Assembly (NCBI GenBank): GCA_002102555.1
Contig: MCFL01000014.1
Coordinates: 248,001 to 312,000, forward strand
DNA: 64,000 nt
Direction: 5' to 3'
Origin: Catenaria anguillulae PL171
Lineage: Eukaryota; Blastocladiomycota; Blastocladiomycetes; Blastocladiales; Catenariaceae
The notes below the pieces were generated by a model, which worked only from the letters and a program-made list of their open reading frames with translations, made no database searches and had not been told where the DNA came from. Numbering within the stretch: position 1 is the first letter of the stretch; each line of letters opens with the position of its first letter. The position numbers and the translations under genes are program-made. Positions 34,913 through 46,300 of this stretch are shown here, piece after piece.

Positions 34913-36102
34913 GATGATAGGTTGCAAGTGATGAATGAAGAGTGCGTGGGAACTGGAGCGAGCAGTGTGGATCAGAGGCAGCAAGCACTTGGCGGGCGAG
35001 GCCAGATGAATCGGTATTAGGGCGGGATTGGGCGGGTGAGTGCCGTGGGAATCGGAGCGTCTACGAAGAATGACTTTGGAAAGGTATATCCACTCTGAGG
35101 TCAAAAAGAGGGCAACACTTGGCAAAAGACAGCAAAGCAAAAGATGGTTGGCGGTCGGCGGTTGGTGGCGGCAGCTGGTCGGTGGGCGCAAGAGCGACAA
35201 GGACTCTAGGAGGGGGGCGGCAGGTTGCTAATTATTGCACGTGGGAACCAGTCGAGTGGTGGCTATGCTGGCTATTGTACTCGGTCAATGCATGGGAGCT
35301 AGAAGTCAAAGAGAGACGGCGAGCCCGTTTGATTTTTGAGTTGAGTTGGTCGTCCAGTCAAGTCCGTGCGTGAGTGTGAGTGAGTGGTTTGCTTTTGCTT
35401 GGCGTTCTCGTTCACTTCTTGTGAGTGCGGGCTGGGCAACGACGGCAACAACGCCTCCCTGACGCCTTCCTGACGCCGATCTTGACGGCCTCTTGTCGGT
35501 CAGTCCACTTTGGCCGACTTCAACTCTATTCAGGATAATATCGATCGCTTCAACGGCCGCCGTACCGCTGGCCTGGCTGATTTCCAGACGACGTCTACCT
35601 AATACTGGCCGCCGACGAACTGCTCATGGCAAGCGTTATCGATGTGGGTGCCATTGCAATTGCACAGCCCAAATTGGCAGGCACGAAAGGATCACTTTGT
35701 GGTGGCATCGACTCATCACTACCTGTCTTGCGTCATTCTTCATTGCCGAATATTGAAATGGTATGCGGGCTCGTCAACATCGATTCCCTCTCAATCAGGC
35801 CACGGCACCGTGGGATGTGGTACTCGTAAATATGAGGTCGATGCCGACGCTTGTAGGCTTGAGGACTCGGATCACTGCGCAGTTGCCCGACAAAAGGTCA
35901 AGTAAATATACTATTAATGTATTGCTTTCAACATGGACCATTTTCGATGCTGTGGGGAGTCAGGCCGTATAGCTATGTCCGTTGGAGTTCTTAGCTCCTG
36001 TTGGAAACTGGGTTGGAAACCGGCACCAAGCACTTGAAGCATTTGGCACATGTAGGTCGAGAAATGAACTCCGTACTTACGTAAGTACGCCAGCAAGCAA
36101 CG
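34913..36102. promoter_or_regulatory. divergent intergenic region, SCS7 / vezatin
   Basis: This is the longest divergent gap (1,190 bp). It should contain both promoters. Short open frames near 35,490-35,970 have no ATG-supported homology and are not called. An 18-bp perfect palindrome lies immediately before the vezatin start and is listed separately. Confidence 0.4.
36072..36089. promoter_or_regulatory. 18-bp perfect palindrome with bZIP core TTACGTAA
   Basis: CGTACTTACGTAAGTACG reads the same on both strands. Its centre TTACGTAA is a consensus site for C/EBP/PAR-type bZIP dimers. It ends 13 bp before the vezatin ATG, so it lies in the leader or at the transcription start. Whether it is bound is unknown. 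Confidence 0.5.
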
Positions 36103-37754
36103 ATGGAGTCAACTCGCGCGCTTCCACCCAATGCACTCTCTATAGCGGATCCCATCCTGGTGTCCGAATCGCCCCTGGCGCAGTACCTCGCCGACGCTGG
36201 CCTTGACGACGAGGTCGACGCGACCATCACGCTTCCTGCGGTTCAAGGTGGAAGCAAGACCGGCGAGACAATCCATGCCACCAACCGCTCCCAAGGCGGA
36301 TCGGAACGACGTTGGCGGATAACGGCCATTCTGAGCATCGGGGGCGGAATCGTAGCCGTTAGCCTTGCGGGATGGATGGGCTGGGCCCAACGCCTTGCTC
36401 AACCAATCGCTTTGCCGGATATGAAAAGGGCCGTGATGGTCTTTGCCCCTACATTGGCTCTCGCAAGCTTTTGGGTACATGCGGTTGATTGGCAGCGAAC
36501 GTGTGCAAATCGGCAAAAGTGTTGACGGATCAGGCCTTTGATCCCGGTCGCTTTATAGGGCATTCAACGACAATTGACCAGTACGTGGGTCAGGCATGCA
36601 ACGGCCAGCTGGCGGTTCCACGGCAAGACGCTTGACGTTGCTTGGATAAGTCTTGACAAGGCGCTTACGTCTCGCTACCGATACTTGCGAGAAGTGGATC
36701 TGGTATCCCGAGGATACAAGCTGCAGTACGCTCGCTCGGATTCCCGCTCAATGTCACACATCATTCAACCGCACTCACATTGACTTTGACTGGAGCGGTA
36801 ACTAGAACGCAAGCACTACCATCTGCCTGGGCAGCCGACTCGTTCCGCAAGCTCGACCACCGCAAACTTCTCGTATCCTGCCTCGACTCGACGGCGCGTG
36901 CAGCAGTTACCGCTCTGGCGGACCTGCCCAACGCACCTGCGCTCGACTCGCTTCTCGATGCGGTCGACAGGCTTGTATCGGATGCAACAACCGAATACTC
37001 GCTTGCCGGCATCAAGGACCTTCTAATTGCCACGCGCGAGCTTATCTGCATTGTACTCGACGATGCCGAGCTTGTTTCCACTCCATCCTTGAGTGAATTG
37101 GCCAGCACCTTGGAGTCTGTCACGCTTCGGCTGACACAATCCGATCCATTTTCTGCTCTCGACGAGGAGCGCTCGAATGCCACGTCGCCATCAAGTGCTG
37201 CTCCTGCCGCCGTGACACGCTCCAACCCCACGACGTCCACGCTTGCTCAGGTGCACGCCCACCTGCACACCATGCACATCAAAACACATTTGGCGCTGAC
37301 GGAAGCGCACGACGACCCGATTGCGCTGGCCGCTTACTTGACTGCCATGCCCGGCGATATCGAGCACTTGACGTCGCTGCTGGCCCATTTACGCATGCTT
37401 GCTGATGGGCCACAAGCAGCAGGGCCGCCCTCGCCCAATGATGGATTGCCAGAAGATGACGCCGGTGACAATGATGCGACCTTGACGCGCGCGAGCGCAG
37501 GGCGGGTCGTCACGGCCGAGGACGACATGGGCAACACGTTGGATGCCGAGGCGTGGACAGGCGAGGTGGATTTGCAGGACGAGGGCGAGCTCACGGTGCG
37601 GCCTCGGTCAACATTGACGCGCGAAGAGCGGATTGCGTTGCGAAAGCAGCAATTGGCCGAGCAGGCAGCGGCTAGGGTAGCTGCCAGCTCAACGTTGCAG
37701 TTTGTGGGCGAGTTGAAGAATGTGCTTGGTCAGCGTCAAGGTAACGTCAATTGA
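36103..37754 (+). CDS. VEZT: vezatin family protein (myosin-binding; Inp2-related)
   Basis: Vezatin is a two-pass membrane protein that binds myosin tails; the distant yeast relative Inp2 tethers peroxisomes to Myo2. The start gives MESTRALPP, then LVSESPLAQYLADAGLDD, matching the N-terminal motif of animal vezatin (SPLYQYLQDLG). Two hydrophobic segments (ILSIGGGIVAVSLAGWMGW; VMVFAPTLALASFWVHAV) are followed by LREVDLVSRGYKLQ (human QETEVISRGFTL). After a helical region, the end is VGELKNVLGQR (human LQELKSVLG). A 70-nt intron is at 36581-36650 (GTACGT...GATAAG). One A is missing in the AAAA at 36,515, and another base near 36,760. Length is about 525 aa against 779 in human. TAD3 converges 38 bp downstream. 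Confidence 0.82.
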
Positions 37755-37792
37755 CATTGGGTGTGCGGTAAGCAAATGTATTGTGTGAAACG

Positions 37793-38951
37793 CTAATAAT
37801 GCCAATCTTGATCTCTCACCTCGCCAAACACTTGCCTGACCCTCTCCTCGGCACATCGCCTCCAAGCGAGAAACTTGTGATTCAACCCACGTTCCGTGTG
37901 CACCTTGACGACCGATCCCATGCCACCAGTTCTGGGTGCTGCCAACCCATAAACGACGCCGCCCACACGCGAATGCAGCAATGCCATTGAGCACATGATG
38001 CACGGCTCGTGCGTCAAGACGACCGTGAGTCCCGTGCACATGTACAGTGCGTCAGCCGACCGGCGTTTCCGGCTCACTGTCCCGGAATCTGAAGACTCGT
38101 CAACAGCGACGGCAGACGCATCGTCGGCAGATTTTTGGTTGGCCGCAGCAACAGCGGCAATCAGGTTCATCGCCGCGTGCGCCAGCGGGTGGCCCGTGGA
38201 GGTACGGGTGTCGACTGCGCGGGCGACAATGCGTTTGGTTGCCGGATCGAATGCAACAGCGGCGCTGCAGCTTGTCGGCTGTAGTTGAAAGCACACAGTT
38301 AGTCGTTTGAGTTATTTACTTTGGAACCGATGGAATGGAAACGAACATGTCCAGTTTGACCGGCCTCGTTACACAGCTCACGCATCAGGCCCGTGATAAA
38401 CTTGCGGTCAACGTCCGACATGGGATCCTTGCGTGCCGCACTTTCTCGCCAATACATTGGCCACGAGTCCTTCCAAGCGTGGTATTGGGCCAGCGTCAGT
38501 GGCGGCCATTTCGACACGCCGACTTGGCGCAAGTTGGACACGGCGAGGTTGGACGACGAGATGAATGCGGCGAGGTCGGATTCGGTAGCGGCCGAAACCA
38601 TGGCCAGAATGACGCAAAGCACTGTGGCGACACGCAAAAAGTGTCAACATGATTGACTGCCGCAGTCAAGTGTGAATGAGGTGCACACACCGGTCTCGCC
38701 CTGCTCGTTTTCGACTCGCCGGATGCGCTTGAGGTGCATCAGATCCCGCACGCTGTAGTGCTTGTCAAATGACTTGAGCACGTTGGTCGCCACCTTTGGG
38801 TCAATGTCGCCGACCCATACCAGGGCTATGTACGGGTTGTTGCACAGGTATCATGTGAGCGGCGGCATGTGAGACGACTCTAAGCGAACGATGCAGCAAA
38901 CTCACATGGCTCAAACGGGCGGGTCTCTTCATCAGACAAGACAAAGTCCAT
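37793..38951 (-). CDS. TAD3: tRNA A34 deaminase non-catalytic subunit TAD3/ADAT3
   Basis: TAD3 pairs with TAD2 to convert wobble A34 of tRNAs to inosine. Four exons: 38906-38951, 38691-38825, 38347-38621 and 37793-38278; the introns of 80, 69 and 68 nt all have GT-AG ends. The N-terminus holds a VWVGDIDPKVATNVLK domain. The C-terminal deaminase domain has HPLAHAAMN, LYMCTGLTVVLTHEPCIMC with both zinc cysteines, MALLHSRV, and GLNHKFLAWR. The catalytic Glu of active deaminases (HAE) is Ala here (HAA), where most TAD3 proteins have Val, so this is the structural subunit. The product is 313 aa and no base is missing. The stop lies 38 bp from that of vezatin, so their 3' ends probably overlap. Confidence 0.95.
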
Positions 38952-40314
38952 GTTTTCGTGTTGACGGGTACATGCATTGAAGATCACGGCAAGAAGCGGC
39001 GAGAGAGAAGGGACATGAAAACAGCAAGATGGGTCCAGGCCAACATGTGCCTGGTTTGGAATGTCAGCCCTCTAACCTGCAGACCTTGGCGTGGGAATCC
39101 TCCAGCAGGGTTCGAATCTGCTCACGGACAATCGCTGAGGTCTGCCAAGTAAAGAGCTGCAAGAGAGTACTCTGCGCTGGTTTAAAAGACATGGCACTAT
39201 GGAAGGAAACATCAAGGGAAACCAGTAACCACATCCAGTTATAGCAGCGAATCCAACAAAGAAAAACCACCAATACAGGTGCACATGAAAGCAGCAAGAC
39301 TGCCGCGCAATTTCGGTTGGTTGCGAGACGACAGGCAAAGAAATGTATCCGACCCAAATCGAAAGCCCGATGCGAAGTGTTGCAAGCAAAACGGACCTGC
39401 CCGACTTGGTATACGGCGGGGAGCTCCCTTTGGGAGTGATTCCCGCTCAGTTCGTCGCCACATCGGGAACGGAGTAAGTCACGACGGAAGAAAAGCGCGC
39501 TCCTCAACTAAATGATGTGTGATGGATTTGTTCGAAGAGTCCATCCATCGGGTTGGGCCTACCCAGAATGACCCATTTGTAGTACCTACCGACACTGTGT
39601 TGGACCTCTGGTTGCACAGTTCAAGCCCAGCGTCGTTGTGATGGACCACCACTTGTTCACGTGATGCGTGTCCATGCAGGTTCCAAGTTGACCACGGCCT
39701 CTGATCGTCTTCGTTTTTACATTTACCTCTGAGAGAGTCTGACATGACGATCCACGGCGGGGCCTGCGTCAAGATCCTCAACGCCGACCTGACCCGCTTT
39801 CAAGATCGCACGGTGGCCAATGCGCCGAGGTTGCCTCGAATGGCCAGAACGCCGGCCTCCACACCAACCGTCGCTCCCACGACTGCAACCCAACATCTCG
39901 CCACAGTAGTTGTGTCCCGAACCACTTGTTGGGAGTCATCACTGTCACTGGTGAACCGGTCCGTCCATGCTCTTTCTTGCGACTGTGCCACATTGAGACG
40001 GTGTGTCTGACACTTCTTGCGTTTGCTCTTTATGTCTAGATTGAACACAATGTCGTTGACTTAGTTTTCGGGCGGTGCAAAGCGCCAAGTATCCGCCTCG
40101 CACCTTCTGCATCACTTGACCCGATTCTCGTGCACTTGACACCAGTCTTTCTTCACCTCCTTAACTCCGACTCGCGCACATCTCGGGTCCGGCAGCATTC
40201 TCCTCCCACACCGTCGCATCCGCCGCGAGCCGTCCATGGGGCACCTTGTCCCCACCCGTGGGCATCGGTATCTCGAGCCAGCCATCAGCAACGACTAGGT
40301 CGAATCGCACCAAC
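38952..40314. other. intergenic region with no supported gene
   Basis: These 1,363 bp hold the TAD3 promoter and otherwise no gene I can support. A minus-strand frame at 39,064-39,507 encodes hydrophobic residues but has no homology. A B-box-like GGTTCGAATC with a 5-bp stem occurs at 39,104-39,120, but no full tRNA can be folded. A plus-strand frame at 39,744-40,010 is not convincing. Confidence 0.35.
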
Positions 40315-40910
40315 ATGCGCGTCATGGGCTCGCGCAGCGTCTCTGCCACGCGATTTCACCAGTTCTACAAGCATAGCTTGCTCCCGTTGGACGATCCCAA
40401 CTGGTGTGTCCCAGCCGGTGGAATCCCGCCTCGTGACAAGGATGGCAAGATCCCAGCCGAGTACATGGATATGCTGGCTCTGATGTTTCATGAGCTGCAT
40501 AAACGTCGAGAAGGAACAGATAGGCTCTCATCAAGGTCATGCAGCAGGATGCGGTTGCAGCACTGTCTCGCCATCCAGGCGAGTACTACCAACGGGCTGA
40601 GGGCATCTGGTTCACAGATTAGCTGCCAAAAGATTGCGTCGTGGCAGTGCTCAAGGAGATTCTCAAGTGGCGCGAGCGGACTGAGCATGATTTGGCCCCA
40701 GTGTGCAGGCAGTTGATTGAGAAGGAAGTCGCTGCACCCGTGGGCCAGAGCCGTCAGGGCGGAGAGATCGGCTTGGCCCTTGACGACATCTTCTCGGCTG
40801 CTGGTCCCATTTGCAGCGGACTTGCTCGTCTCAACATGGAGTGGTCAGCGCGTCGAGGAGCAGTTCCGGCGCAGATAGGACAAGCGATGCGAGCCAACTT
40901 GCCGGGGTAA
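40315..40910 (+). pseudogene. possible broken gene, unknown function
   Basis: An ATG at 40315 opens a frame reading RFHQFYKHSLLPLDDPNWC, then YMDMLALMFHELHKRRE. Coding-like sequence continues in another frame from about 40,520 (ALIKVMQQDAVAALSRHPGE, YYQRAEGIWFTD). It then meets an in-frame TAG near 40,618 and continues as LPKDCVVAVLKEILKWRERT to 40,910. Codon bias and Lys/Glu-rich helices look coding, but I recognise no family. The frame change fits the common missing-base error; the TAG does not, unless two more bases are missing around it. It may be a decaying gene, an unrecognised intron, or no gene at all. Confidence 0.3.
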
Positions 40911-41291
40911 GTTGCTTGTTGTAAGTGGCCAAGTTGAAGGCTGAGGAATCGTCCATTGGCGATGATGAGACAACGAAAAGCATAATATACTGCCGGTATA
41001 TAGTGAGAATGTATGGATGTGCTAGTAAATAACGAACGAGGGAAAATGACAAACATAATGAAAACAGGATGAAATGCAGAACCGGAGCGGACCAAAATCC
41101 ACACAACACCACAAAAGAGCAGCAAGAGCTTCCTCCCTGTGCCTGAGTCAGAGACGAGGGAGAGGATTAAATACGAAAGCACGGCAAGCAACCGCAAAAA
41201 CACAAAATCTGGGTGGCAGTGTGGGAAACATGCGGTCTGGTGAGGCGAGGGAGGCAATGATGAAGGAACACAACAAGAGGAGAAAAAACGC
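40911..41291. other. intergenic; purine-rich 3' flank
   Basis: These 381 bp lie between the possible broken gene and the Gln/Pro-rich gene end. The plus strand is A/G-rich from 40,960 to 41,340, so the minus-strand transcript end would be C/U-rich. No gene is supported. Confidence 0.4.
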
Positions 41292-43360
41292 TCACTCGAG
41301 TACTTCTGGGCGAAGGATAAGAGGCTGGGCTGCAAGGGAGGAGGGAGACTCGGCAAGACGCAAATCACATTGGCCCGGGTGGAGGTCGATATCCCGGCGG
41401 CAATGGCGGCTGGGGGTATGACCTGGGATCGACCCGCGGCGACCGTACGGATCTGCTTGCGGGTAGCTGTTGGCCACGTGTTGCTGCTGCTGCTGCATTG
41501 CCGCAATATACTGCGCCTGCGCCTGCGCCTGAGCTTGTGCAACTTGCTGCTGCTGTTGCCATTGTTGTTGATACTGGGATTGCGCCTGCGCTGCTGCCGC
41601 AGCCTGTTGATGCTGGTACTGCGCCGGATGCTGATGATGTGTTGGTGTAGGGGGCTGTTGCATTTGCGGGTGGCCGTACGCAGAAGCAGCTGCCGGATGC
41701 GGCTGACCATGATACCCATATGGCGGGTGATGCGCAGGAGGTGGGCCGGTCGGTGCAAGGGGCCGTGCTTGAGTGCGAGGATCGTGTGCATATGCCGGTG
41801 CGGGTGGCGGTGAATGACCTGGCGGAGCGACCGTCGTGGGCGAGCCAGGCATGTTGGCGGGATTCATTGTGAAGTGATACGCATTGGGGGATACGATTTG
41901 TGGAGGCGGCGGCCGATTTGGGTGCTGGTGCTGTGAGTGGGGCTGCGAAGGCGGCGGCGGCGGCTGGTACCCAAATTGCGGCGGCTGTGGCGGTGGTGCA
42001 TATACATATGTGGGTGGGCCTTGCGGTGGGGCATACGGACTTTGAGGATATCCTTGAGAGTGCTCGGACATGCTCGCGGCTGACAACCGCCGTTGTTGCT
42101 GGTGGTGCTGCGCCTGTACTAGATGCGTTTGCTGTTGTTGTGCGGCCGCTGCAAGAAACGCTTGCTGCCGAGGCGTCGGCGGCTGCGACAAGGAGGCAGA
42201 GTGCTGCCGGGTAACAGCGGCAGGCGGACCTGGTGGTGTCTGTCGAGATTGTACCGAGCGACCCGACAGCTGCTGTTGAATGCCGGCTGGCGCTTGTTGA
42301 GATTGCGTTGGCGGTGGAAGTTGAGTTGTTGACGAAGCTGACCTTGGTGTCGGTTGCCTCGATTGCCTGGCCGACGAAGCTGCAGTTCCTGGGCGCACAT
42401 TTGATGGGCTTTGCATGGACGTAAGCAAGGCCGCAACATCCTCGTCCGTCATCTCGTGGTCAAAATCGGACCGTCTCGATGCCGACTTTGCCGGTGGCGC
42501 TGGTTCGGCGGCCAAGGACTTTGTTCCTGCCGCATCAGAGGTTGCTTGCGGTGCCATTCTTGCTTTTAGTGGTGAGGTCGGTTGTTGGCGCACAGGTGAC
42601 GAGTCGGGCGAGGTATCCATTGGGTCGTCGCCGCTGTCATTGAGCAAAAACGCGAACGACATTTTCGTCCCGTTCGGGTTCGATAGGCTGACTTGAGACC
42701 CCGAATGCGATACGCCGCCTTGCGTGACTGGCGGGAGCGAGGTGGTGGATCCGTGCGCTGGTATGGTTGTGAGTCGGCTGGGTGGGGAAGAACGTACCCC
42801 GGGCCTTGGGGTCGGACTGCCACACTTGTGTTGATCGTCAAGTTCGGCGGCGGCGGCGTCGCCGTTGGTAAGCTGGGCTGGCCGGTGGCTGATGGTCGGC
42901 CATTTGTTGGAGCCGCGGAGCCTTGAGATGTTGGATTTGATGATGCTTTCGCTTGCATCGCAACCGGAAGGCATGAAACAACAACGGGAGTCCCGTGCGA
43001 AGGCCAGTGGCAGACGGTTCTTGAATGAGCGTCTTGGCAGCAACAACTGACGTGGCCGTTGCAGGTTCGTCCGGCGTCGGTGCACCTATCGCGGCATCCA
43101 CAGCTGAACCTTTTCGCGACCGTTTGGCTCGTGTCGGTGCCAGTGATGGTACCGAAGGGCTCAACTCGGTTGAGATGGGCTGCTTGCGCTTCCGTCCACC
43201 ACCCGACGGTGCCGCCGACGGAGTTGCAGCACTTGCAGCAGATTCTGCATTGAGCAACACGGGCGGCACCACAGGAGGTGTTGGAACGTGCGGCATTGGA
43301 ACGGGTGAGGAGACGCCGAAGCTGAAGTGAGCAATGCCGCCAGTTGGCTCTTTGCGGTGG
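41292..43360 (-). CDS. Gln/Pro-rich nuclear protein region, probably the C-terminal part of the capping-like gene
   Basis: This stretch encodes low-complexity sequence in changing frames. The first part (43,360-43,050) has Pro/Ser-rich sequence and two basic clusters, GRKRKQP and RAKRSRKG, likely nuclear signals. Next is NPNGTKMSFAFLLNDSGDD, then an acidic DEDVAALLTSMQSP helix, then several hundred residues of Gln, Pro, His, Ala and Tyr with repeats such as QQQQ, PPPQP and HQHP. The frame changes near 43,350, 43,050 and about 41,440, so the end is at 41,365 or 41,292. Upstream coding continues into it without an intergenic break, so it is likely one gene with the guanylyltransferase-like region, but an independent gene starting near MSFAFLLNDS (42,663) cannot be excluded. 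Such tails are typical of transcription regulators. Confidence 0.5.
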
Positions 43361-46300
43361 ACTCGGTGCCCTTGGAGGAGGTACCGCGACTCCAGGAGGC
43401 AACGGCGCGGGGACTGATGCCACGGGCGGAAAGGTATCTGCCGGCGCTGCCCTGGGTTCAGGTTGTGTGGGCGAAGCAATGCCGAGTGCATGTCGCATCG
43501 ATCGAGATGGAATTGCACGTGGAGGGCTCGATGACGCTTGCCGTTGAGGTGCCGACTCGAGTGATGGTGAGCCTGGCAGGGCTGTTGCTGTTGCTGGAAT
43601 TGGCAACCTTGATGGAGAGCTCGGGGCAGGTGCTGGGGCATCGTTGGGTTCATGGATTGGCGGCGAATGCGGTGGCATATCGCCTACCGAGCTACCATTT
43701 CTACCGGCTGCTTCTGCTACCTGTTCCGCCTGCTGCGGAGCAGGCTCATCCACATCCATCGCTTCGACATGGTCGTCATTGTCCCCTCCCACACTCCTTG
43801 TCTCTGCGTCTGGTTCCGCCTCCTTTGTAAACTTGCGCGGCTCTGGCGACGCCGACATACCAAACCCAACAGCCATATTCGAATCCAGATCCATGGGCAC
43901 CCCACTACTTGTATCCGACAGCTCGCCCGACACCACCGCCGCGATTCTACCTGGCGATGGCGAATGTTTGTTGGGCGACGACAGCCGGGACACACGCCCG
44001 GCCCGCCCACGGCTTGTTGGCGACTCGACGAGTCGCCCGCCGCTTGTGGGTGTTTTTGGTCGGAGGGGTGAGTCTGGTCGCCGAGGCGAACGAGGGGATA
44101 ATGCGTTGGCCGCCGTGGATTTGCTGTTTGTGACGGTGGTGTCAATCGCGATCGATAGCGAGGATTGCCGGCGGGACCACGGTGCCGAAGTGGGCGAGGA
44201 CGGACGTGAGTCGGTCGCGGTGCTTGCGGCGTTTGCCGAGGCAGCAGCAGCAGCAGCGACGGCGGCCATGGCAGCGGTTGGGCCCGTGGACGATCGCCGG
44301 CGGCTGGGGTTCAGTGGGATAGGTTCTGGTGCAGGTTGAGAGCGGAGTTTGGCGGCTGTCGAGTTGGCGTAATCTGACATGGGATGTGTTACAGATGTGG
44401 GTGATCGTGGATCCGAGTCCAACGGGTCTGACTGCCTCTGGCCGAAGCTTGCTACTTTTGATGGGTCAGACGAGACAAGGTTCGGTTTGGGCGGCAACCG
44501 CAGGCCGCCAGGACCACCGCCGCCGTCCGACCCCGACAGACTGCGTTCTTCACTATCGCCCGTCGGCAACGCTTTGACGCGACCGGAAGCCGCCGATGGC
44601 ATGACCTCTTGCGATTCGGACACGGACCGCCTCCTTGGCAATCCAAGGTACGCCGGCATGGGTGGCGGTGGCCCAAACCCACCTGCATCCTGTTCTCGAT
44701 CGCGCTCGCGGGGGCGGTGGGCCGGGATGTTGATGAGCGGCGGGGGTTTTGGCGGTAGTCCCGCGGTTGTTGGCGTTGGTGATGTGGGCGATTTGAAGCG
44801 GTCGATTGGTGCCGGAGCCGCAGAAGGAGGAGCCGAGATGCTGTCGGACCGATGCCGAAACTCGGATACAACTGGTGAGAGTGGCGGGACCGAAGCAGAC
44901 GAAGAAGACGACCACGGGCGGTATCCCGCCGTGTAAGGCGCTGAAGGTTGACCCTGCTGCTGCTGCTGCTGCTGCGATTGCTGCTGCCACGGCGGCACAA
45001 CACTTGGGGCCGCTGAGGCCGAAGGCGTGCCAGCTGCCGCCGGCTGCTGATACGACATTGCTCTCCTTCTCAATCCTCCCTCCTTTGCAAAGTCGCCTGC
45101 TGTTGGGCTCGTCAATTGATCTGTGGACGCCGACCTGCTGCCCGCTGCCGCAGCGCCCGCCTGACTTGCCTCCCTGGCCTTCCACGCCGCGCGAATCATC
45201 TCCATCTTTCCCCTCAACACCCCGTCAGGCACGCCGGTTCGCGCCTCCTCAATTGCCCGACACGCATCCTCAATCGTATCCGCAACAACCCCCTCCTCCT
45301 CACTCGCAATCCATCGGATCCACTTCCATCCGCCAGCGGCCGACTGGCCCGATGGCGACACGGGATCCCACGCAAACACGCCAAACCGGCGCTTGGGCGG
45401 CTCAAGTGCCCACGCTGCGTGTGTGGCGCGATCAAGGTCGACGCGGCCGACGCCGCGGAGCCGACCCACGGGGTCGTTGGTGATGCGTGCAAGGAGCTTG
45501 AATGCGATGGCATCCGTGAGGATCATGTCCGAGGTCGAGTACGGGTTGCGCGGATCAAGATCGGGTTCTAGGCGGTCGCCCGCGCGGACCGTGTCGACGA
45601 GAAGGGCCACGGTGCGTGGTGGAATCCAGTGGTACCTGAACAACAGTCAGCCAGTTAGCGCCCGACCACAAGCTGGAGCGACAATAGGCACATGTAGGGC
45701 GGAACGGGGCGTACGTGTCTGGACATGGACCCGGTTTGAACGGTTGCCGGACTGGTGCAAACACCAGTCCCTGACATGCATGTCGCAAGCTGGGGATGAC
45801 TTGATCGAGTACCTTGACTAACCCGTACGAGCGCTCCATGATTTGTAGCGACAGAACAAATGGGGATGGAGGCGACGCGGCTGACGTGCTGCCAACCGCC
45901 GAGGCAGATGACGAGGCGTGACCAGATGGCTGTTCAGAGGGCGAGTGAAGCGCAGTTGAGGACGTTCGACGAAGTCGGTAAAAGTTTCGGTGAGGGCGAA
46001 TGACTTCCATGTCAAGTGTGCCAAGTCGGCGGTCAAGCGATTTGGCCGCCACGTCGGCACGGCCGTGGACCGCGAGCATGTCGAGGCAGAGGAAGCGGAG
46101 GCTGTCCTGTGAAGGTTATCAAATTGGATTCCAGTTGCAACAAAAAGCGCAAGGCGCTGCAATGTGAGTGGGGGCTCGCATAAAGTCACGGCGGCGCGTT
46201 ATGGTGTCGTACAGGTGCTCCATTTTGCCCGCGATCCGTGACGAGACATCCGTCAATCAAGGTTTCGTGATGCGTCGAGCTTTGGTTGTCGGGACAATGA

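Noticed and set aside
35490-35970. Overlapping short plus-strand frames between SCS7 and vezatin
   Set aside because: No consistent frame, no homology and no splice structure; treated as intergenic.
39104-39120. Possible tRNA 3' half: GCAGG-GTTCGAA-TCTGC T-arm
   Set aside because: The B-box and 5-bp stem are good, but no A-box, D-arm or 5' acceptor strand complementary to TCACGGA exists within 100 bp upstream.
42566-43340. In-frame continuation of the long GTase-like frame (ANWRHCSLQLRRLL...)
   Set aside because: Composition turns to Cys/Arg/His-rich shadow sequence here, while Pro/Ser-rich coding with basic clusters moves to another frame.
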